Shown here in pieces: positions 1 to 4,035 of a DNA stretch of 7,102 bases (position 1 is its first letter; every line of letters begins with the position of its first letter). Location of the stretch: positions 1 through 7,102 of the forward strand of contig JAJZPP010000029.1 of assembly GCA_021811115.1 (NCBI GenBank), written 5' to 3'. A model generated the notes under the pieces. The model saw only the letters and a list, made by a program, of their open reading frames with translations. It was not told the DNA's origin and did no database searches. A program made the translations under genes and the position numbers. This DNA comes from a bacterium. GTDB taxonomy: Bacteria > Chlamydiota > Chlamydiia > Chlamydiales > FEN-1388.

Positions 1-194
1 GACGAACCCAATGGCGGTAGCCCTGGGTGAGGAGCGATCGTCTCTCTATTCGAGCCGCCACGAGCAAAAAGTGCTTTATAATTTTGCAAAAGGCTCTTTA
101 TCTTTAGCCATTTTCTCTGCGTTCTCTGCGCCTCTTTTGGCGCTAGCCTCTGCGCTGATGAAAAGATACAAACTTGGTGTATGCGATACGTTTT
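1..194. other. Left-edge intergenic stretch without a convincing gene
   Basis: No recognisable gene lies here. A plus-strand frame is open from the window edge to 235, but its translation is low in complexity, runs through the CTCTGCG repeats and overlaps the end of the cysteine desulfurase gene antisense. A minus-strand frame from a GTG at 61 is open to the edge but covers only 20 codons. The stretch holds CTCTGCG repeats (115-154), a GCGCC/GGCGC hairpin (128-143) and a distant TGGCGG/CCGCCA inverted pair (12-17 and 55-60). It lies directly downstream of the minus-strand operon, so it may hold the 3' untranslated region, but no hairpin with a following T-run is evident on the minus strand. 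Confidence 0.5.
115..154. repeat. Short CTCTGCG repeats with internal GC hairpin
   Basis: The heptamer CTCTGCG occurs three times, at 115-121, 124-130 and 148-154. Between the second and third copies, GCGCC (128-132) and GGCGC (139-143) can pair around a six-base loop. On the minus strand the units read CGCAGAG. Similar CGCAGAG-type intergenic repeats occur in several bacterial phyla as far as I recall, but I could not check this. Neither strand has a T-run after the hairpin, so it is not a standard intrinsic terminator. Confidence 0.5.
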
Positions 195-1358
195 CTATTT
201 TTTGTTGGCACTCCATTCTTCTTGCAACTGCTTAGGGGCCATAACATTTTTCACAATGGCGTTGACAGCATAGTCGATCCCCTCTTTTGTGGTCTGCTTC
301 CCTAGGGAAAAGCGAAGCGAGGAACGGGAACGGGCTGTCGGATACCCCATCATCAGGAGAATCCTGGATGGCTCCAACGCCCCAGCAGAACAGGCGGCTC
401 CAAGGCTAGCAGCAACGCCAGCAAGATCAAGCTGGATGAGCAAATCCTCTCCGGAAATACCCTCAAAGGCAATATTGGAAGTATTGGAGACTCTCGGGCC
501 ATCCCCATTAATGCGGACACAGGGAAGAGCATCCATCAACCGCTTCTCAAAATAGTCTCGCAAGGCGGTCATAGAGGCGATCGACTCAGAAGCCTCGCGG
601 AAGAGAAGCTCTACGGCAATAGAAGTCGCATGAATGGCCGCCACATTTTCAGAACCAGATCTCAACCCAAACTCCTGCCCTCCGCCATACACCAGAGGCT
701 GAATGGTAATGCCTGTATTCAGAATCGCAAAGCCGACGCCAACGGGAGCGTAGATTTTGGGTGAGCAAAAAACGATGGCCGAGACGCCTTGGAAGAGGGT
801 GAATGGCGCCTTCCCAAGCTGGGCTACTCCATCAACAAGAAGAGGAATCTTGTTGGCGGCCGCAATAGCTGCAACCCCCTCAATATCAGTCATGACACCA
901 GTCTCGTTATTCACTGACATCAGGGCTATCCCGGTGGTAGCGGGCGTCATGGCTTCTAAAACCTGCTCTGGCCGCACGGCGCCAAAAGTGCCGACTGGGA
1001 GGAAGTGAATGTCGTGTCCCTCCTGTTCCAACCGTTTACACGGTTCATAGACAGCCGCATGCTCCACAGGGCTTGTGATAATAGAGGCGTGGGAGCCCCG
1101 TACGAACAGCCCCCGCAGGAGCGTGTTGAGAGCCTCAGTCGCCGTAGAAAAAAAGATAACCTGCTTTGGCCGCACTGAAAAGCACGACGCAATCCTCGCC
1201 CGGGCTTCAGCAAGAATAGCCTTGGCTTTTTGCCCCTCCTGGTGGGTGCTGGAACTATTGGCCCATCCTCGCTCAAGAATTTTGTTATACTCCTCTCGCA
1301 CCCGTGGATCAATGGGAGTGGCTGCATTGAAATCGAGGTAGACTCTAGTTGATCCCAT
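195..1358 (-). CDS. nifS: Cysteine desulfurase, NifS/IscS-like (PLP enzyme)
   Basis: This is a PLP-dependent class V aminotransferase-fold enzyme that takes sulfur from L-cysteine, giving alanine and an enzyme persulfide for Fe-S cluster or thio-cofactor assembly in the cytosol. Counting from the ATG at 1358 (387 residues), visible signatures are an NAATP segment near residue 12, a TATEALN phosphate-binding segment near 72, His100 in SPVEH, NNETG at 150-154, Asp176 that contacts the PLP ring nitrogen, the Schiff-base Lys201 in SPKIY, GLRSGSEN near 231 and the persulfide Cys323 in GAACSAG. Length fits the family. The ATG at 1358 is preferred over an in-frame TTG at 1373 because GAGG (1368-1365) sits 6 bases before it. 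It overlaps the phosphatase gene by 14 bases, suggesting translational coupling. The residue before Lys201 is Pro, where the family usually has His. Whether it serves Fe-S assembly or another sulfur acceptor cannot be told from sequence alone. Confidence 0.93.
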   Translation of the reverse strand: MGSTRVYLDFNAATPIDPRVREEYNKILERGWANSSSTHQEGQKAKAILAEARARIASCFSVRPKQVIFFSTATEALNTLLRGLFVRGSHASIITSPVEHAAVYEPCKRLEQEGHDIHFLPVGTFGAVRPEQVLEAMTPATTGIALMSVNNETGVMTDIEGVAAIAAANKIPLLVDGVAQLGKAPFTLFQGVSAIVFCSPKIYAPVGVGFAILNTGITIQPLVYGGGQEFGLRSGSENVAAIHATSIAVELLFREASESIASMTALRDYFEKRLMDALPCVRINGDGPRVSNTSNIAFEGISGEDLLIQLDLAGVAASLGAACSAGALEPSRILLMMGYPTARSRSSLRFSLGKQTTKEGIDYAVNAIVKNVMAPKQLQEEWSANKK

Positions 1359-2091
1359 TGACGACCTCGACAAGAATCACCGTGATATTGTCTCCCCCAC
1401 CGCAATTTTTGGCCGTTGAAACAAGCATGCGGACGCGCTCGCCAATCGTCAGCGGCTGATGGAGGATGGCTTCGATTTCCGCATGGCTCACGATATCGGA
1501 GAGGCCATCCGAACAGAGGAGGAAGAGGTCTTTGGGTTGAACGGTGAGCAGCCGAACCGTGGGCTCCACTTTTGGCATGGTACCCAGCGCCCGCGTCAGC
1601 ACCCCTTTAGAGAAGCCAAATCCAGCTGGGGGCGAAAAGAGGAGCCCCTTTGTCCAACAGTGGTCTCGGGTGAGTTGCTCCAGAACAGCGCTTCGGAGGC
1701 GGTAGATTCGTGAATCGCCGACATGAGAAATGGCCGCCATCTGATCGTAAAAGGTGAGCGCGCAAAACGTGGTGCCCATTCCACGGAGCAGATCGTGGGT
1801 GCAAGAAAGGTTAAAGAGGTAATCGTTGGTCTTCTCGTAGCAAGTGCGCAGCGCCAAGACAATCGCATTCTCAGAGGGAGGCGTCTCCAGATTCTCCCGC
1901 TTCCACTCACAGAAGGTGTTATTGAAGAATTCTATAGCCTCCCGTGCCGCCACCTCCCCTGCCTGATGGCCGCCAAGGCCGTCTGCTAGCAAAAAGAGCT
2001 GATCTTCGGGGGATGAAAGCCAGGCATCCTCATTGTTCGTCCGAACAAGACCCACATCGGAAACACCATGTGCCTGAAGCCTAAATGACAC
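1345..2091 (-). CDS. PP2C-family Ser/Thr protein phosphatase (PrpC/Stp-like)
   Basis: This is a metal-dependent (Mn/Mg) phosphatase that removes phosphate from Ser/Thr residues, usually counteracting Hanks-type kinases; no kinase is encoded in this window. All core motifs are present in the 248 residues: R17 with NED at 20-22, DGLGGH at 37-42, GMGTT near 104, GDSR at 125-128, LTRDH at 140-144, TRALG near 166, CSDGL with Asp195, and GGDNIT with Asp234. No membrane segment or extra domain is seen, so it is a soluble single-domain enzyme of typical size. The start is GTG at 2091. AAGGTGG (2107-2101) lies 9 bases upstream and overlaps the stop codon of the protease gene, and no other start fits. 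It sits 14 bases after the CPBP gene and overlaps the cysteine desulfurase gene. I recall the same phosphatase-desulfurase pairing in Chlamydia (CT259-CT258). Confidence 0.95.
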   Translation of the reverse strand: MSFRLQAHGVSDVGLVRTNNEDAWLSSPEDQLFLLADGLGGHQAGEVAAREAIEFFNNTFCEWKRENLETPPSENAIVLALRTCYEKTNDYLFNLSCTHDLLRGMGTTFCALTFYDQMAAISHVGDSRIYRLRSAVLEQLTRDHCWTKGLLFSPPAGFGFSKGVLTRALGTMPKVEPTVRLLTVQPKDLFLLCSDGLSDIVSHAEIEAILHQPLTIGERVRMLVSTAKNCGGGDNITVILVEVVNGIN

Positions 2092-2105
2092 CGTACACCA
2101 CCACC

Positions 2106-2984
2106 TTAGGAGGGCCCCTGAAGAAAGAACACAACCATCGACGTCGCGTTAAACCCTGCATGCATCCCAACGGAAGCGATCACGGAATTCTCCTTGAGGC
2201 GCAGGCGGGATGCCAGGAGCGAAAACACAAAAAGCGCAACAATGATTTCAAGATTGGAGGCTTTTTGTAAAGGCGAATAGTGAAAAAAAGCAAACGCAGC
2301 GGCTGTCAAAAGCGTGCTTAACAGTGGATGCACCAGACCGCCCAAAAATCCCTGCAGGAATCCCCGAAAGAGCATCTCTTCTACATAGGGAACGAGGAAG
2401 ACGATGAAACCAACCATAGTCCAAAAAAGCCAACTTGTGCCCACGATTCCCGCCACAAGGTCGACAGCAAGCTGTGGAGGGTGCTCACCAGGAGAAATTA
2501 CTGTTGAGACCAGCGAGACGATCCAGCAGGTGATGGTGACAAGCGGGAAAAAGAGGACGCCGTAGCCAAAGCCACGGGCCCACTTGCGGATTCCGGAACT
2601 GGTTCCTGTAACGATAGCAACCAAATCGGCCGGGAGCAAGGAAACCAGCAGCGTCAACCCTCCACACCCAACAGCGATACCGATAATCTGATCCAACGCC
2701 ACCCAGTCTTTATAGGATGAGAGGATTCCTCCTACTGGGGAGGCGCGAAGGGCGGACGTGAGGGTGTGGGCCAATAAGAAGGAGGCAAAGTAGACGGCGG
2801 CGGCGAAGAAGAGGGCGGCTCCGATCACAAAAAACTGACGGGCCGAAAAGGGGAAGAATTCGGGGGGATCGGTGGGGTGGAACCATTCGTACTTTCGCAC
2901 GACGTAGAAGGAAAAAAACGTCCAGAGGGCAAACCCGAGAATCCACCATACATTGACAATAGATTCCAATGACACTGTCATCAT
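2106..2984 (-). CDS. CPBP-family intramembrane metalloprotease (CAAX protease/Abi-like)
   Basis: This is a 292-residue polytopic membrane protein of the CPBP (Rce1/Abi) family, putative glutamate-type intramembrane proteases. The three family motifs are visible: EEMLFRG at 202-208 (Glu202, Glu203, Arg207), FAFFH at 231-235 (His235), and HAGFN at 275-279 (His275, Asn279). Hydrophobic segments lie near residues 11-29, 51-73, 98-117, 141-161, 183-200, 221-234, 247-260 and 268-288, giving about eight membrane spans with the catalytic motifs in the C-terminal half. The start is a double ATG (2984 or 2981); GGAAG (2996-2992) lies 7 bases before the first. It is the first gene of the protease-phosphatase-desulfurase operon and begins just after the SRP RNA T-run and a 15-base palindrome. 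The substrate is unknown. In bacteria the family is linked to protein processing, bacteriocin self-immunity or membrane quality control, and nothing here selects among these. Confidence 0.92.
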   Translation of the reverse strand: MMTVSLESIVNVWWILGFALWTFFSFYVVRKYEWFHPTDPPEFFPFSARQFFVIGAALFFAAAVYFASFLLAHTLTSALRASPVGGILSSYKDWVALDQIIGIAVGCGGLTLLVSLLPADLVAIVTGTSSGIRKWARGFGYGVLFFPLVTITCWIVSLVSTVISPGEHPPQLAVDLVAGIVGTSWLFWTMVGFIVFLVPYVEEMLFRGFLQGFLGGLVHPLLSTLLTAAAFAFFHYSPLQKASNLEIIVALFVFSLLASRLRLKENSVIASVGMHAGFNATSMVVFFLQGPS

Positions 2985-2996
2985 CTGGACTCTTCC

Positions 2997-3011
2997 TTTA
3001 GGGTCCCTAAA
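2997..3011. repeat. Perfect 15-base palindrome before the CPBP protease start
   Basis: TTTAGGG (2997-3003) and CCCTAAA (3005-3011) form an exact inverted repeat around a single base. Read on the minus strand it overlaps the end of the SRP RNA T-run and abuts the protease ribosome-binding site (GGAAG at 2996-2992). It could be a protein-binding operator. As RNA it could form only a shorter hairpin, because the loop needs at least three bases. It is seen in the sequence; any function is inference. Confidence 0.5.
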
Positions 3012-3023
3012 AAAAACCGGAGA
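3009..3023 (-). terminator. Probable intrinsic terminator formed by the SRP RNA closing stem
   Basis: On the minus strand the 3' half of the SRP RNA closing stem (TCTCCGG, 3023-3017) is followed at once by eight T (3016-3009). The 5' half is CCGGGGA (3109-3103). A GC-rich stem followed by a T-run has the form of an intrinsic terminator, although the full hairpin here is the long SRP RNA rod rather than a short hairpin. Termination here would end the SRP RNA and reduce transcription into the CPBP protease operon, whose first codon is 25 bases further on. Confidence 0.5.
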
Positions 3024-3109
3024 AATCTCACGACTTGCCCGCTACTCTAAAGGCTGCTACCTTCCGGTCCTGACCTGGTTCGAGCCGTTGCAATCCGCGA
3101 GCTCCCCGG
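3017..3109 (-). ncRNA. ffs: Small bacterial SRP RNA (4.5S type)
   Basis: This is the RNA core of the signal recognition particle, which binds Ffh and FtsY to deliver nascent membrane proteins to the translocon. On the minus strand the diagnostic helix 8 core is present: CCAGGTCAGG (3078-3069), ACC, the GGAA tetraloop (3065-3062), then GGTAGCAGCC (3061-3052). This matches the bacterial consensus with its symmetric and asymmetric internal loops. The rest folds into one rod. CCGGGGA (3109-3103) pairs with TCTCCGG (3023-3017), CTCGCG (3101-3096) pairs with CGTGAG (3032-3027), TTGC pairs with GCAA, and GCTC pairs with GAGT. The length, about 93 bases, fits the short Alu-less form. The ends are inferred from the outermost pairing and the T-run and could shift by a few bases. 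It lies 112 bases after mazG and just before the protease operon, on the same strand. Confidence 0.93.
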
Positions 3110-3135
3110 AAAACGCACGCATGCCAATGCATGAG

Positions 3136-3165
3136 ATGGTCCCTTTGCAAGCTTTGCAAAACCAT
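3136..3165. repeat. Imperfect inverted repeat (hairpin) between mazG and the SRP RNA
   Basis: TTTGCAA (3144-3150) and TTGCAAA (3154-3160) pair around a three-base loop. The stem continues, past a CCC bulge on one side, with ATGGT (3136-3140) and ACCAT (3161-3165). On the minus strand this 30-base hairpin lies 26 bases before the SRP RNA and is not followed by a T-run. It could be a processing site, a weak terminator for mazG, or a protein-binding site. Confidence 0.5.
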
Positions 3166-3183
3166 TCTGGAGATTGAAGCTTC

Positions 3184-3213
3184 ATCGTAACAGAAAATAA
3201 AGCCACAGAGCAA
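3184..3213 (-). promoter_or_regulatory. Weak candidate promoter for the SRP RNA
   Basis: On the minus strand TTGCTC (3213-3208) and TACGAT (3189-3184) are spaced by 18 bases, and each matches four of six positions of the sigma-70 consensus. Transcription would start near 3177, giving a leader of about 65 bases that contains the 3136-3165 hairpin and would need processing to yield mature SRP RNA. A 10-base palindrome TGAAGCTTCA (3175-3184) overlaps the predicted start. A closer promoter cannot be excluded, but none was convincing. Confidence 0.22.
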
Positions 3214-3221
3214 GCAGGTTT

Positions 3222-3887
3222 TTACAAGACATTCTCTTCTTCGACAAGTTTGTCTCGACATGCAATGAAAAACCGCCTCAATGCCTCTTCTGCCGGAATC
3301 CCACTTTTTTCCGCTTCGAGTACGAGGCATGCCATTTTTCGACCAAGTTCCTCTTCAGCATTCTGACGGGGCGTTTTTATGAGTTCTTCTGCCGTGGCTT
3401 GTAAGGGGGCTGACTTACGAGCCTTCTGGATGAGCTTTTGGACCATGGCCAAAGCGGGTAAAGATTTTGCGATGCCGTCAAATCGACTCTTGCGTTCAGA
3501 GTGTTCCGGTTCCGTAGCCTTGATCACATCCCACTGCTCTTCAACCTCCTTCGCTGTTCGAACACCAGAGCCGGTCCCAAAAATATGTGGATGCCGACGG
3601 ACCAGTTTCTCCACTGCCTTTTCAAAGGGAAGCGTCCAGACAAACCGTGTCTCTTTTTCGGCACACTTGGCTAAAAACAGGGCCGTGAAGAACAGGTCTC
3701 CAAGCTCGCCCGCAAGGCTCTCGACATGAGGATCGTTGATAGCATCGAGCGTCTCACACGCCTCTTCGAGAAGCATTCTGGACAAAGAGAGCACCGTCTG
3801 CTCCCTATCCCACGGGCATCCATCGGGCCCAAGCAGCGTATCGATCACTGAGACGAGTCGTTCGAACGGATGTTCCTTGGAGACCAT
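3222..3887 (-). CDS. mazG: MazG-family nucleoside triphosphate pyrophosphohydrolase
   Basis: MazG hydrolyses NTPs or dNTPs to the monophosphate and pyrophosphate in the cytosol, removing abnormal nucleotides or lowering (p)ppGpp-related signals. The 221 residues start with the typical GCPWDREQT (23-31), followed by the metal-binding pattern EE..E (Glu41, Glu42, Glu45) and ELGD (Glu61, Asp64), then KLVRRHPHIFG (94-104) and a QWD.IK.TE segment (118-126). The E. coli protein has about 263 residues and two MazG domains. Here the second domain is shortened: its first metal helix seems missing and its ELGD equivalent reads ELGR (180-183). The ATG at 3887 has AGAGG (3899-3895) 7 bases upstream. The gene is divergent from lon, and the SRP RNA lies downstream on the same strand. 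Confidence 0.94.
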   Translation of the reverse strand: MVSKEHPFERLVSVIDTLLGPDGCPWDREQTVLSLSRMLLEEACETLDAINDPHVESLAGELGDLFFTALFLAKCAEKETRFVWTLPFEKAVEKLVRRHPHIFGTGSGVRTAKEVEEQWDVIKATEPEHSERKSRFDGIAKSLPALAMVQKLIQKARKSAPLQATAEELIKTPRQNAEEELGRKMACLVLEAEKSGIPAEEALRRFFIACRDKLVEEENVL

Positions 3888-4032
3888 AGCCCTACCTCTT
3901 GTTGCCGATAACTATACGGCAAGAGAACCTTTTTAATTGCACCTTTTGAAATGGCCAGCGTAGAACGAAATTGCGACAATGGCGTATCCTTAGTATGCAT
4001 CAGTGTAAATCCCTTTTTAAGGATCCTCCTCT
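3888..4032. promoter_or_regulatory. Divergent mazG/lon promoter region
   Basis: This 145-base AT-richer spacer must drive mazG leftward and lon rightward. For lon, weak candidates are TTGCGA (3971-3976) with TATGCA (3994-3999), 17 bases apart, and a TTGAAA (3946-3951) without a good -10 box. No CIRCE-type element (TTAGCACTC and its inverse) or clear heat-shock sigma-32 promoter is seen, so heat control of lon is not supported by the sequence. Confidence 0.4.
3902..3922. promoter_or_regulatory. Inverted repeat enclosing a candidate mazG -10 box
   Basis: TTGCCG (3902-3907) and CGGCAA (3917-3922) form an exact 6-base inverted repeat with a 9-base spacer. On the minus strand the spacer carries TATAGT (3916-3911), five of six matches to the -10 consensus, which would start mazG transcription near 3904 with a leader of about 17 bases. 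The -35 region (around 3934-3939) is poor. The arrangement resembles an operator placed over a promoter. Confidence 0.4.
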
Positions 4033-4035
4033 TTG
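4019..4035 (+). promoter_or_regulatory. Ribosome-binding site deciding the TTG start of lon
   Basis: AAGGA (4019-4023) lies 9 bases before TTG (4033-4035). The stop codon TAA (4018-4020) just upstream in the same frame excludes an earlier start. The next in-frame ATG is codon 51 and would delete the start of the conserved substrate-binding domain. Confidence 0.65.

Noticed and set aside
1..61. Minus-strand frame from GTG at 61 running off the left edge
   Set aside because: Only 20 codons are visible, with no ribosome-binding site and no recognisable motif. It could be revived if sequence to the left shows a long frame.
76..111. 11-codon minus-strand frame starting ATGGCTAAAG
   Set aside because: It is too short, has no clear ribosome-binding site and resembles nothing known.
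11..235. 74-codon plus-strand frame, open from the window edge
   Set aside because: It has no ribosome-binding site, its translation is low in complexity and passes through the CTCTGCG repeats, and it overlaps the desulfurase end antisense. No family is recognisable.
1359..1373. Upstream TTG start (1373) for the desulfurase
   Set aside because: It lacks a ribosome-binding site, whereas the ATG at 1358 has GAGG at a 6-base distance and the conserved region begins soon after it.
956..1405. 149-codon minus-strand frame overlapping the cysteine desulfurase and the phosphatase end
   Set aside because: It is a shifted frame of the well-supported desulfurase gene with no family motif.
3028..3330. 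100-codon minus-strand frame covering the SRP RNA and the mazG end
   Set aside because: It crosses a structured RNA gene and runs out of frame through mazG. Its translation is rich in Arg and Cys, with no motif.
3888..4032. CIRCE or sigma-32 heat-shock element upstream of lon
   Set aside because: No TTAGCACTC-type inverted repeat and no good sigma-32 -35/-10 pair is present.
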